From: Archivesica marissinica
Taxonomy: Eukaryota; Mollusca; Bivalvia; Venerida; Vesicomyidae
Assembly: GCA_014843695.1 (NCBI GenBank)
Contig: CM026397.1
Coordinates: 43,258,780-43,322,779 of the forward strand
DNA length: 64,000 nucleotides
Direction: 5' to 3'
Positions 15,601 through 28,484 of the stretch are shown here, one piece after another. The notes under the pieces were generated by a model. It made no database searches and was not told the DNA's origin. It saw only the letters and a program-made list of their open reading frames with translations. How positions within the stretch are numbered: position 1 is the stretch's first letter; each line of letters opens with the position of its first letter. A program made the position numbers and the translations under genes.

Positions 15601-18094
15601 GATGTACTCCGAGAACAAATAATACATGCATTGTATATGGTTGTACTATACGATGTACTCGGAGAACAAGTAATACCTGCATTGTAGATGGTTGTACTAT
15701 ACGATGTACTCGGAGAACTAGTAATACCTGCATTGTATATGGTTGCACTATAGGATGTACTTGGCTAACAAGTAATACCTGCATTGTAGATGGTTGTACT
15801 ATACGATGTACTCGGCTAGCAAGTAATACCTGCATTGTATATGGTTGTACTATACGATGTACTCGGAGAACAAGTAATACCTGCATTGTAGATGGTTGTA
15901 CTATACGATGTACTCGGCTAACAAGTAATACCTGCATTGTAGATGGTTGTACTATACGATGTACTCGGAGAACAAGTAATACCTGCATTGTATATGGTTG
16001 TACTATACGATGTACTCGGAGAACAAGTAATACCTGCATTGTAGATGGTTGTACTATACGATGTACTCGGCTAACAATTAATACCTGCAATGAAGATGGT
16101 TGTACTATACGATGTACTCGGCTAACAAGTAATACCTGCATTGTAGATGGTTGTACTATACGATGTACTCAGCTAACAAGTAATACCTACAGTGTAGATG
16201 GTTGTACCATACGATATACTCGGAGAACAAGCAATACCTGCATTGTAGATGGTTGTACTATACGATGTACTCGGCTAACAAGTAATACCTGCATTGTAGA
16301 TGGTTGTACTATACGATGTACTCCGAGAACAAGTAATACATGCATTGTATATGGTTGTACTATACGATGTACTCGGAGAACAAGTAATACATGCATTGTA
16401 GATGGTTGTACTATACGATGTACTCGGAGAACTAGTAATACCTGCATTGTATATGGTTGCACTATAGGATGTACTTGGCTAACAAGTAATACCTGCATTG
16501 TAGATGGTTGTACTATACGATGTACTCGGCTAGCAAGTAATACCTGCATTGTAGATGGTTGTACTAAACGATGTACTCAGCTAACAAGTAATACCTGCAT
16601 TGTAGATGGTTGTACTATACGATGTACTCGGAGAACAAGTAATACCTGCATTGTATATGGTTGTACTATACGATGTACTCGGAGAAGAAGTAATACCTGC
16701 ATTGTAGATGGTTGTACTATACGATGTACTTGGCTAAAAAGTAATACCTGCATTGTAGATGGTTGTACTATACGATGTACTCGGCTAGCAAGTAATACCT
16801 GCATTGTAGATGGTTGTACTAAACGATGTACTTAGCTAACAATTAATACCTGCATTGTAGATGGTTGTACTATACGATGTACTCGGAGAACAAGCAATAC
16901 CTGCATTGTATATGGTTGTACTATACGATGTACTCGGTGAACAAGCAATACCTGCATTGTATATGGTTGTACTATACGATGTACTCGGAGAAGAAGTAAT
17001 ACCTGCATTGTAGATGGTTGTACTATACGATGTACTCGGAGAACAAGTAATACCTGCATTGTAGATGGTTGTACTATACGATGTACTCGGAGAACAAGTA
17101 ATACCTGCATTGTAGATGGTTGTACTATACGATGTACTCGGCTAACAAGTAATACCTGCATTGTAGATGGTTGTACTATACGATGTACTCGGCTAACAAG
17201 TAATACCTGCATTGTAGATGGTTGTACTATACGATGTACTCGGAGAACAAGTAATACCTGCATTGTATATGGTTGTACTATACGATGTACTCGGAGAACA
17301 AGTAATACCTGCATTGTATATGGTTGTACTATACGATGTACTCGGAGAACAAGTAATACCTGCATTGTAGATGGTTGTACTATACGATGTACTCGGATAA
17401 CAAGCAATACCTGCATTGTAGATGGTTGTACTATACGATGTACTCGGCTAACAAGTAATACCTGCATTGTAGATGGTTGTACTATACGATGTACTCGGCT
17501 AACAAGTAATACCTGCATTGTAGATGGTTGTACTATACGCTGTACTCGGAGAACAAGTAATACCTGCATTGTATATGGTTGTACTATACGATGGACTCGG
17601 CTAACAAGTAATACCTGCATTGTATATGGTTTTACTATACGATGTACTCGGCTAACAAGTAATACCTGCATTGTAGATGGTTGTACTATACGATGTACTC
17701 GGCTAACAATTAATACCTGCATTGTAGATGGTTGTACTATACGATGTACTCGGAGAACAAGTAATACCTGCATTGTATATGGTTGTACTATACGATGTAC
17801 TCGGCTAACAAGTAATACCTGCATTGTAGATGGTTGTACTATACGATGTACTCGGCTAACAAGTAATACCTACATTGTAGATGGTTGTACCATACGATAT
17901 ACTCGGAAAACAAGTAATACCTGCATTGTAGATGGTTGTACTATACGATGTACTCGGAGAACAAGTAATACCTGCATTGCAGATGGTTGTACTATACGAT
18001 GTACTCGGAGAACAAGTAATACCTGCATTGCAGATGGTTGTACTATACGATGTACTCGGAGAACAAGTAATACCTGCATTTCAGATGGTTGTAC
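653..18094. repeat. 51-bp tandem array, about 340 copies
   Basis: The unit is 51 bp and its core reads TAATACCTGCATTG followed by a GATGG or TATGG variant, then GTTGTACTATACGATGTACT and a GGAGA or GGCTA joint. Variant sites recur: GAT/TAT, ATGT/ATAT, GGAGA/GGCTA, TTGG, TCAGC. Because 51 is divisible by three and the unit lacks stops in several frames on both strands, the array gives artificial open frames of up to 812 codons. Short 42-bp units lacking 9 bp occur at about 1931, 4887, 6868, 10266, 12473 and 14708. A rare unit with CTAAAGGATG occurs at 1451, 4407, 6337 and 11030. These marks show that blocks of many units were duplicated together. The last unit decays at 18083-18094. Confidence 0.98.
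3515..3545. other. Interrupted unit inside the 51-bp array
   Basis: In one repeat the usual GTAGATGGTTG is replaced by an A/C-rich run (GTAAAAACAACC and AACAAAAACC) before ATGGTTG resumes. The inserted bases are not related to the unit. This may be a true insertion or a consensus error at a join in the assembly. Confidence 0.6.
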
Positions 18095-18310
18095 GTCCTG
18101 ATACATAGTGTGTATAGATATGATACATCCGTTTTATTGTAGTCTTCATGCAATCACATCACAAGCCGCATAAATTGCAAATCAATATTAACAAAATATT
18201 GAAAACAGAATGAAACTTGAATTACCGGTTTCGGCAAATTTCATCTTCAAAGTCACATAGGGTACCTGATCAAAAGTTACAAAATTGCTGAGTAGACTTC
18301 AATAGTGCGT

Positions 18311-18587
18311 CTATCCACCAGTTTGCGCATTGCATTCAAGCAGATGACTCCTCGTTGAAAACACAAACAGGCGGATTTTCCGTTGTGGAATGAGAGCCCA
18401 CTCCTGTTGCAGAAAATTTGGGCAGGTCGGCAAGTCTTGTCTGTCTTGTAATTCTTTTATTTACAGCACGCCCAAGAATGTCACATACATATTCAATGTA
18501 TGTCAACGCTGGTGATATTGGTGGCCATTGCATCCGCTGAGCGGTAGTTGTTTGCATTGTTTGACATTTATCGTTTGGGGAAGACAA
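18311..18587 (-). pseudogene. Decayed Tc1-like transposase C-terminus
   Basis: Read on the minus strand, 18462-18527 encodes WPPISPALTYIEYVCDILG. This matches the conserved C-terminal block of Tc1-like transposases (WP-x-SPDLNPIEH-x-WD-x-LGR), including the Glu of the DD34E triad in the IE pair. The family's SPD aspartate is replaced by Ala. After this frame, 18311-18412 reads in a different minus frame as QQEWALIPQRKIR and ends at a stop, which matches the next conserved stretch (QEEW...IPQ...IR). One frameshift near 18412-18425 therefore breaks the gene, and the N-terminal DNA-binding region and the first two catalytic Asp residues are absent. It is a non-functional fossil. No terminal inverted repeat was identified. 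Confidence 0.8.
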
Positions 18588-19306
18588 TAAACTAATCCGT
18601 AAATCTAATTTAAGGGAATAAGCCGAATGGTTATTATTTTCTTCATAGGTCTACGAGTTTGCAACCTTTTATAAGGTATCCTAGGTGACTGAACAATAAA
18701 TATTCAAAAAGTTATCATTCGATTTTCATTCTGCATGATCACGTTGACATGTACTTTTATTTGATATATGAATTGTTGTCCTTGCTTTTAGTAATAAAAC
18801 AATGTCTTGTTGCAGAACATTTTTTGTCGAGTATATATACAGAACACAAAAATAGAATCTTCCGATGTGTACATAGAGTGATTGTTGTGCTAAGCAACTC
18901 ATTGATTTATGAAATTAGACAGGTAGTATGGTTCACGATTCATGAACTTTAAAACGGTTATTTTTGGCACTTGAAATCGTCGAAAACTTGAAAGTCGATG
19001 TGCACGTGCATGCATGGTTCGACAAGTCCCGTGTGGTATTCGGTCAATTTGTTTTACTTGTCTTATTGATAGTGTTGCCAAGGGAACGAAAACGTTTAAA
19101 AATTTGCAAAATACAAGTTTAATTTTTACATTGTAGTATTTTTAGCCTGCCAAGAATACTCAATAATTTAAGCGAACGTGTGATTAGCATGCATGCATGA
19201 TGCTGGCGTGTCGGTGACGTTGCGAGGCATGTTGAGAGTTCTAGTAACGCGATACGAAATCTTCGCATACGATTTCCGGCGAACGACCGGATGCACCAAC
19301 GACCTG

Positions 19307-19346
19307 CCACGCCGCGGACGTTGCCACGCCGACGTCCGCGGCGTGG
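19307..19346. repeat. Perfect 15-bp GC-rich hairpin
   Basis: The arm CCACGCCGCGGACGT at 19307-19321 is the exact reverse complement of 19332-19346, with a 10-bp loop. The loop repeats part of the arm (CCACGCCG). It is CpG-rich in an otherwise AT-rich region. It could be a stem in a transcript, a cruciform or a regulatory palindrome, and the sequence does not decide which. Confidence 0.85.
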
Positions 19347-20167
19347 TTCTGCGTGTAGTCACGACAGCTATATATATCGTTTCCAAACTGTCACTGTTAC
19401 TACTGCTGTGTTGCCTGGGTTTCATACTAACCATATTTAGGAATGGAACAATAGTCCACAGCCAGAAACGCACACTTTAGTAGTCATACGTTATTAAGTG
19501 CTATTTTGGTTTTTCAAAATAGTTCCCAGTTTGGGTAAACCTATGCCGATACGTTCTGCACCAAACAATGCTTCATGGAAAATATCATTAAACGCACATA
19601 TAACCACTAATCCCACGGTTTGTTTTCATCAGATATGTTCAAACAAAGTTACTTATTTTGATCAGTATATTCAGCCAAAGTATAGAACGTATCGTCGCTC
19701 TTGTAATAAATGTGTGCAGACAATAGGCGGGGAGCAGATTGGAGAGCAATGTTAGATAAGAATGTGCATATTAAAACATGGATGCGATTGATCTATTAAC
19801 CGAGTGATGTACCTATATGATACGGCGATTACACGTGTTACTATGGAATGAATATATGCATGAAAGATAACAACTGCTTGAACCTTCTAAAAATAGGCGG
19901 ACATGGAAATTGCGCTGTCTATCCACGTCTAATCTATGGACCTGTCCGGGAAACATGTGCGAGTAATCTGACAGGAAACGGTAGCAGCTAAATAAACTCA
20001 TCATTTATATCTTAGATCATGAAAGGTCGTAAACTTAGCTAGTATTCTGAGAGCTTTGAATTAGAATATGTTTACAGGAACTACGAAGTGCTTGGATACG
20101 ATCTGAAACTGAATGAAAACTGACTAAATGTTTATAAAACTGTTGACAGTGGGTTACATGTACACGT

Positions 20168-20306
20168 AAACAAGGACTACTATTTAATAATAATTAACAT
20201 GTTCCTGCCTGATGCTACGGAAATATACGGATATATACGGAAACAAGGACTACTATGTAACAATAATTAGCATGTTCCTGCCTGATGCTACGGAAATATA
20301 CGGAAA
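20168..20306. repeat. 73-bp direct duplication, two copies
   Basis: AAACAAGGACTACTAT starts at 20168 and again at 20241. Both copies continue through CATGTTCCTGCCTGATGC and ACGGAAATATACGGA with a few substitutions. This is a simple local tandem duplication upstream of the membrane-protein exon. Confidence 0.85.
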
Positions 20307-20700
20307 CTGGTTCGATATACTGTGACGGCTAAAGCCATGCATCGTGACGACAGTATCATTGTATAAGATCATGATTGTACTGGTTGAAAAACGAAATAAA
20401 TTGTCTGAGATATACTGTCATCTTGACAGAGTAGAGATATAGCGTTATGCCGGAAGTGTCGTACGTGCCCATAGCAACGTAGTCTTAGATAATGCAAAGT
20501 GTTTTTGCAATATTTCTTAATTGGATATAATGTTCACCAAGGATAACGTTCAATAATAATCAGACAATGGGATTTCTTTATGTATGGCTATGATTTGATA
20601 AAACATTCTGAATTAATTTAGTGTGTGTCATTTTAGCATAAATTAATAACCAAAAGTTGTCAACCAAAATCTATTGATCGTGAGCTTCAGGAATTAGTTA

Positions 20701-21263
20701 ATGCATTCTAAGAAAGGATTCAAAAGCATGGACATTTACTTGATTGCTATAATGCTGATGTACGTTCTAATGCCTCGTTATCAATGTAGCTGTAATAATT
20801 CCACGGAAGATGATACCAACAACCACACAGTTAGTTGTCAGACACAGCTCATCGCAGAAAAACAAATTAATTACACGAATAATTCTTCAATTCAACCAAA
20901 TGCCACTTTGAAATACAATTTAGCAAATGAGAAAATAAATGGATCACTGAAATCAAATTTAAGTACAATTGTTGGATTAATTGTTAGAAATTCTAGCAGA
21001 CACACCACAGAAAGCCTGCCTCAAAGAAAGAAAGAACTACCTGTGGCTATACTCATTGCTGGACCAGCTGCCGCAGTGAGCATCTGTATATTCATGTGTA
21101 TTGCCTACTACTTCCATAATCTCCAGCTCAACAGTAGAGCAAAACAGTGGTCAGTTACGTTATATGTTACACCGGACTGCGACAGCGCGAGCTCTAACTC
21201 AACAGGCACACATACACGTGCGAGACTATCTCGCGAAACTGACATATTCGGACACAAACGTAA
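20701..21263 (+). CDS. Small N-glycosylated single-pass membrane protein, 3' end lost in gap
   Basis: I do not recognise the family. An in-frame stop lies at 20695-20697, so translation starts at Met1 (20701) or Met10 (20728). Met10 is preferred because MDIYLIAIMLMYVLM then begins a typical signal peptide, with cleavage likely near the Cys at 29-31. Residues about 30-112 form a short ectodomain rich in Asn, Ser and Thr, with about ten N-glycosylation sequons (around residues 32, 33, 41, 57, 60, 61, 67, 80, 86 and 97) and few cysteines. Residues about 113-138 (PVAILIAGPAAAVSICIF and on) form one transmembrane helix, followed by a Ser/Thr-rich cytoplasmic tail. The inferred topology is type I at the cell surface. 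The frame is still open where the N gap begins. A GT at 21260 just before the gap could be a splice donor, so this may be one exon of a longer gene. No transcript evidence is available here. Confidence 0.6.
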
Positions 21264-22263
21264 NNNNNNNNNNNNNNNNNNNNNNNNNNNNNNNNNNNNN
21301 NNNNNNNNNNNNNNNNNNNNNNNNNNNNNNNNNNNNNNNNNNNNNNNNNNNNNNNNNNNNNNNNNNNNNNNNNNNNNNNNNNNNNNNNNNNNNNNNNNNN
21401 NNNNNNNNNNNNNNNNNNNNNNNNNNNNNNNNNNNNNNNNNNNNNNNNNNNNNNNNNNNNNNNNNNNNNNNNNNNNNNNNNNNNNNNNNNNNNNNNNNNN
21501 NNNNNNNNNNNNNNNNNNNNNNNNNNNNNNNNNNNNNNNNNNNNNNNNNNNNNNNNNNNNNNNNNNNNNNNNNNNNNNNNNNNNNNNNNNNNNNNNNNNN
21601 NNNNNNNNNNNNNNNNNNNNNNNNNNNNNNNNNNNNNNNNNNNNNNNNNNNNNNNNNNNNNNNNNNNNNNNNNNNNNNNNNNNNNNNNNNNNNNNNNNNN
21701 NNNNNNNNNNNNNNNNNNNNNNNNNNNNNNNNNNNNNNNNNNNNNNNNNNNNNNNNNNNNNNNNNNNNNNNNNNNNNNNNNNNNNNNNNNNNNNNNNNNN
21801 NNNNNNNNNNNNNNNNNNNNNNNNNNNNNNNNNNNNNNNNNNNNNNNNNNNNNNNNNNNNNNNNNNNNNNNNNNNNNNNNNNNNNNNNNNNNNNNNNNNN
21901 NNNNNNNNNNNNNNNNNNNNNNNNNNNNNNNNNNNNNNNNNNNNNNNNNNNNNNNNNNNNNNNNNNNNNNNNNNNNNNNNNNNNNNNNNNNNNNNNNNNN
22001 NNNNNNNNNNNNNNNNNNNNNNNNNNNNNNNNNNNNNNNNNNNNNNNNNNNNNNNNNNNNNNNNNNNNNNNNNNNNNNNNNNNNNNNNNNNNNNNNNNNN
22101 NNNNNNNNNNNNNNNNNNNNNNNNNNNNNNNNNNNNNNNNNNNNNNNNNNNNNNNNNNNNNNNNNNNNNNNNNNNNNNNNNNNNNNNNNNNNNNNNNNNN
22201 NNNNNNNNNNNNNNNNNNNNNNNNNNNNNNNNNNNNNNNNNNNNNNNNNNNNNNNNNNNNNNN
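21264..22263. other. Assembly gap of exactly 1000 N
   Basis: The round length indicates a placeholder gap of unknown true size. It separates the membrane-protein exon from the 38-bp array. Its right edge opens in mid-unit of that array, so the missing DNA includes more array. It probably also hides the end of the membrane-protein gene. It may contain 5' exons of the dynein gene. Confidence 0.97.
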
Positions 22264-25200
22264 ACGTCTCATGCATTAACTATCTAGTCAATCTATATGC
22301 TACGTCTCATGCATTAACTATCTAGTCAATCTATATGCTACGTCTCATGCATTAACTATCTACACAATCTATATGCTACGTCTCATGCATTAACTATCTA
22401 GTCAATCTATATGCTACGTCTCATGCATTAACTATCTAGTCAATCTATATGCTACGTCTCATGCATTAACTAGTCAATCTATATGCTACGTCTCATGCAT
22501 TAACTATTCAATCTATATGCTACGTCTCATGCATTAACTAGTCAATCTATATGCTACGTCTCATGCATTCTATATGCTACGTCTCATGCATTAACTATCT
22601 AGTCAATCTATATGCTACGTCTCATGCATTAACTATCTAGTCAATCTATATGCTACGTCTCATGCATTAACTATCTACACAATCTATATGCTACGTCTCA
22701 TGCATTAACTATCTAGTCAATCTATATGCTACGTCTCATGCATTAACTATCTAGTCAATCTATATGCTACGTCTCATGCATTAACTATCTAGTCAATCTA
22801 TATGCTACGTCTCATGCATTAACTATCTAGACAATCTATATGCTACGTCTCATGCATTAACTATCTAGTCAATCTATATGCTACGTCTCATGCATTAACT
22901 ATCTAGTCAATCTATATGCTACGTCTCATGCATTAACTATCTAGTCAATCTATATGCTACGTCTCATGCATTAACTATCTACACAATCTATATGCTACGT
23001 CTCATGCATTAACTATCTAGTCAATCTATATGCTATGTCTCATGCATTAACTATCTAGACAATCTATATGCTACGTCTCATGCATTAACTATCTACACAA
23101 TCTATATGCTACGTCTCATGCATTAACTATCTAGTCAATCTATATGCTACGTCTCATGCATTAACTATCTACACAATCTATATGCTACGTCTCATGCATT
23201 AACTATCTAGTCAATCTATATGCTACGTCTCATGCATTAACTATCTAGTCAATCTATATGCTACGTCTCATGCATTAACTATCTACACAATCTATATGCT
23301 ACGTCTCATGCATTAACTATCTAGTCAATCTATATGCTACGTCTCATGCATTAACTATCTAGTCAATCTATATGCTACGTCTCATGCATTAACTATCTAC
23401 ACAATCTATATGCTACGTCTCATGCATTAACTATCTAGTCAATCTATATGCTATGTCTCCTGCATTAACTATCTAGACAATCTATATGCTACGTCTCATG
23501 CATTAACTATCTACACAATCTATATGCTACGTCTCATGCATTAACTATCTAGTCAATCTATATGCTACGTCTCATGCATTAACTATCTAGTCAATCTATA
23601 TGCTACGTCTCATGCATTAACTATCTACACAATCTATATGCTACGTCTCATGCATTAACTATCTAGTCAATCTATATGCTATGTCTCCTGCATTAACTAT
23701 CTAGACAATCTATATGCTACGTCTCCTGCATTAACTATCTAACAATCTATATGCTACGTCTCATGCATTAACTATCTAGTCAATCTATATGCTACGTCTC
23801 ATGCATTAACTATCTAGTCAATCTATATGCTACGTCTCATGCATTAACTATCTACACAATCTATATGCTACGTCTCATGCATTAACTATCTAGTCAATCT
23901 ATATGCTACGTCTCATGCATTAACTATCTAGTCAATCTATATGCTACGTCTCCTGCATTAACTATCTACACAATATATATACTACGTCTCATGCATTAAC
24001 TATCTAGTCAATCTATATGCTATGTCTCATGCATTAACTATCTAGACAATCTATATGCTATGTCTCATGCATTAACTATCTAGTCAATCTATATGCTACG
24101 TCTCATGCATTAACTATCTAGTCAATCTATATGCTACGTCTCCTGCATTAACTATCTAGTCAATCTATATGCTACGTCTCATGCATTAACTATCTAGTCA
24201 ATCTATATGCTACGTCTCATGCATTAACTATCTAGTCAATCTATATGCTACGTCTCCTGCATTAACTAGTCAATCTATGTGCTACGTCTCATGCATTAAC
24301 TAGTCAATCTATGTGCTACGTCTCATGCATTAACTAGTCAATCTATATGCTATGTCTCATGCATTAACTATCTAGTCAATCTATATGCTACGTCTCCTGC
24401 ATTAACTAGTCAATCTATATGCTACGTCTCATGCATTCTATATGCTACGTCTCATGCATTAACTATCTAGACAATCTATATGCTATGTCTCATGCATTAA
24501 CTATCTAGTCAATCTATATGCTATGTCTCATGCATTAACTATCTAGTCAATCTATATGCTACGTCTCATGCATTAACTATCTAGTCAATCTATATGCTAC
24601 GTCTCATGCATTAACTATCTAGTCAATCTATATGCTACGTCTCATGCATTAACTATCTACACAATCTATATGCTACGTCTCATGCATTAACTATCTAGTC
24701 AATCTATATGCTACGTCTCATGCATTAACTATCTACACAATCTATATGCTACGTCTCATGCATTAACTATCTAGTCAATCTATATGCTACGTCTCATGCA
24801 TTAACTATCTAGTCAATCTATATGCTACGTCTCATGCATTAACTATCTAGTCAATCTATATGCTACGTCTCATGCATTAACTATCTAGTCAATCTATATG
24901 CTACGTCTCATGCATTAACTATCTAGTCAATCTATATGCTACGTCTCATGCATTAACTATCTAGTCAATCTATATGCTACGTCTCATGCATTAACTATCT
25001 AGACAATCTATATGCTACGTCTCATGCATTAACTATCTAGACAATCTATATGCTACGTCTCATGCATTAACTATCTAGTCAATCTATATGCTACGTCTCA
25101 TGCATTAACTATCTAGTCAATCTATATGCTATGTCTCATGCATTAACTATCTAGTCAATCTATATGCTACGTCTCATGCATTAACTATCTAGTCAATCTA

Positions 25201-28200
25201 TATGCTACGTCTCATGCATTAACTATCTAGACAATCTATATGCTACGTCTCATGCATTAACTATCTAGTCAATCTATATGCTACGTCTCATGCATTAACT
25301 ATCTAGTCAATCTATATGCTACGTCTCATGCATTAACTATCTAGTCAATCTATATGCTATGTCTCATGCATTAACTATCTAGTCAATCTATATGCTACGT
25401 CTCATGCATTAACTATCTACACAATCTATATGCTACGTCTCATGCATTAACTATCTAGTCAATCTATATGCTACGTCTCATGCATTAACTATCTAGACAA
25501 TCTATATGCTACGTCTCATGCATTAACTATCTAGTCAATCTATATGCTACGTCTCATGCATTAACTATCTAGTCAATCTATATGCTACGTCTCCTGCATT
25601 AACTATCTAGTCAATCTATATGCTACGTCTCATGCATTAACTATCTACACAATCTATATGCTACGTCTCATGCATTAACTATCTAGTCAATCTATATGCT
25701 ACGTCTCATGCATTAACTATCTAGTCAATCTATATGCTACGTCTCATGCATTAACTATCTAGACAATCTATATGCTACGTCTCATGCATTAACTATCTAG
25801 TCAATCTATATGCTACGTCTCATGCATTAACTATCTAGTCAATCTATATGCTACGTCTCATGCATTAACTATCTACACAATCTATATGCTACGTCTCATG
25901 CATTAACTATCTAGTCAATCTATATGCTACGTCTCATGCATTAACTATCTAGACAATCTATATGCTATGTCTCATGCATTAACTATCTAGTCAATCTATA
26001 TGCTACGTCTCCTGCATTAACTATCTAGTCTATCTATATGCTACGTCTCCTGCATTAACTATCTAGTCAATCTATATGCTACGTCTCCTGCATTAACTAT
26101 CTAGTCTATCTATATGCTACGTCTCCTGCATTAACTATCTAGTCAATCTATATGCTACGTCTCCTGCATTAACTAGTCAATCTATGTGCTATGTCTCATG
26201 CATTAACTAGTCAATCTATATGCTACGTCTCATGCATTAACTAGTCAATCTAAATGCTACGTCTCATGCATTAACTATCTAGACAATCTATATACTACGT
26301 CTCATGCATTAACTATCCAGTCAATCTATATGCTACGTCTCCTGCATTAACTAGTCAATCTATATGCTACGTCTCATGCATTAACTATCTAGACAATCTA
26401 TATGCTATGTCTCATGCATTAACCATCTAGTCAATCTATATGCTATGTCTCATGCATTAACTATCTAGTCAATCTATATGCTATGTCTCATGCATTAACT
26501 ATCTAGTCAATCTATATGCTACGTCTCCTGCATTAACTAGTCAATCTATATGCTACGTCTCATGCATTAACTATCTAGTCAATCTATATGCTACGTCTCA
26601 TGCATTAACTATCTACACAATCTATATGCAACGTCTCATGCATTAACTATCTAGTCAATCTATATGCTACGTCTCATGCATTAACTATCTAGTCAATCTA
26701 TATGCTACGTCTCATGCATTAACTATCTAGTCAATCTGTATGCTACGTCTCCTGCATTAACTATCTAGTCAATCTATATGCTATGTCTCATGCATTAACT
26801 ATCTAGTCAATCTATATGCTATGTCTCATGCATTAACTATCTAGTCAATCTATATGCTACGTCTCATGCATTAACTATCTACACAATCTATATGCAACGT
26901 CTCGTGCATTAACTATCCAGTCAATCTATATGCTACGTCTCCTGCATTAACTATCTACACAATCTATATGCTACGTCTCATGCATTAACTATCTACACAA
27001 TCTATATGCAACGTCTCATGCATTAACTATCTAGTCAATCTATATGCTACGTCTCCCGCATTAACTATCTAGTCAATCTATATGCTACGTCTCCTGCATT
27101 AACTATCTAGTCAATCTATATGCTATGTCTCCTGCATTAACTATCTAGTCAATCTATATGCTACGTCTCATGCATTAACTAGTCAATCTATATGCTATGT
27201 CTCATGCATTAACTATCTAGTCAATCTATGTGCTACGTCTCATGCATTAACTATCTACACAATCTATATGCTACGTCTCATGTATTAACTATCTAGTCAA
27301 TCTATATGCTATGTCTCCTGCATTAACTATCTAGATAATCTATATGCTACGTCTCCTGCATTAACTATCTGCACAATCTATATGCTACGTCTCATGCATT
27401 AACTATCTAGTCAATCTATATGCTACGTCTCATGCATTAACTAGTCAATCTATATGCTATGTCTCATGCATTAACTATCTAGTCAATCTATATGCTACGT
27501 CTCATGCATTAACTATCTACACAATCTATATGCTACGTCTCATGCATTAACTATCTAGACAATCTATATGCTACGTCTCTGCATTAACTATCTACACAAT
27601 CTATATGCTACGTCATGCATTAACTATCTAGTCAATCTATATGCTACGTCTCATGCATTAACTATCTAGTCAATCTATATGCTACGTCTCATGCATTAAC
27701 TAGTCAATCTATATGCTATGTCTCATGCATTAACTATCTAGTCAATCTATATGCTACGTCTCATGCATTAACTATCTACACAATCTATATGCAACGTCTC
27801 ATGCATTAACTATCTAGTCAATCTATATGCTACGTCTCATGTATTAACTATCTAGTCAATCAATATGCTATGTCTCATGCATTAACTATCTAGTGAATCT
27901 ATATGCTACGTCTCATGCATTAACTATCTAGTCAATCTATATGCTATGTCTCTTGCATTAAATATCTAGACAATCTATATGCTACGTCTCCTGTATTAAC
28001 TATCTACACAATCTATATGCTACGTCTCATGCATTAACTATCTAGTCAATCTATATGCTACGTCTCATGCATTAACTATCTAGTCAATCTATATGCTACG
28101 TCTCCTGCATTAACTATCTAGTCAATCTATATGCTACGTCTCATGCATTAACTATCTGGTCAATCTATATGCTACGTCTCATGCATTAACTAGTCAATCT

Positions 28201-28257
28201 ATATGCTATGTCTCCTGCATTAACTAGTCAATCTATATGCTATGTCTCATGCATTAA
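22264..28257. repeat. 38-bp tandem array, about 160 copies
   Basis: The unit is 38 bp, with core TCTCATGCATTAACTATCTA, then an AGTCAATC, ACACAATC or AGACAATC variant, then TATATGCTACG. Shorter units lacking the ATCT step (TTAACTAGTCAATC) recur in clusters. A variant series with TATGTCTCC followed by AGACAATC repeats at about 23451 and 23679, an offset of 228 bp or six units. The array stops 45 bp before a dynein exon at 28303, so it lies in the intron just upstream of that exon. Confidence 0.98.
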
Positions 28258-28302
28258 GCAGCTATTCCAGATGTTATAAACTGCAATTAATTCTTTGTTC
28301 AG

Positions 28303-28484
28303 AGATACGTCACAAGCGAGAGGACGTTAAGGAAGACCTGAATGAGGATGATCTAGATAAGATTGTAGACTTGATACTCACCGAGACTGAGACAATCTGG
28401 CTCCTCGACATGCCGGGCGTGAGTGTATCCAAGAAGACTCCTGAAGCTGCTGCAGTGAGGAAGAAAAATAAAGCTTACATAGAT
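28303..28484 (+). CDS. DNAI4: DNAI4-like exon A (LTETETIWLLDMPG block)
   Basis: The acceptor is TTGTTCAG at 28295-28302 and the donor is GAT|GTATGT at 28485. The exon starts in phase 1 (two bases complete a split codon) and ends in phase 0. It encodes an acidic/basic stretch (HKREDVKEDLNEDDLDKIVD), the hallmark LTETETIWLLDMPG and a KKKNKAY-like charged end. The 38-bp array stops only 45 bp upstream. Confidence 0.85.

Larger units (their letters stand above)
18095..20700. other. Mostly unique intergenic DNA
   Basis: This stretch separates the 51-bp array from the membrane-protein exon. It holds a decayed Tc1-like transposase end (18311-18587), a perfect GC-rich hairpin (19307-19346) and a 73-bp duplication (20168-20306), each listed separately. 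Several open frames of 60-100 codons occur on both strands, but none shows a recognisable domain or convincing splice context. I see no other gene. Confidence 0.6.

Noticed and set aside
653..18094. Centromeric satellite
   Set aside because: The array is long and has higher-order structure, but it sits beside ordinary genes and nothing in the sequence shows centromere function.
19168..19480. Overlapping open frames on both strands around the GC-rich hairpin
   Set aside because: They are mutual shadows of about 95-101 codons with no recognised domain. The hydrophobic stretch on the + frame is not enough to call a gene.
20701..22287. 528-codon frame running through the N gap
   Set aside because: The 333 unknown codons are N. 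Only residues 1-187 before the gap are real sequence, and after the gap the frame enters the 38-bp array.
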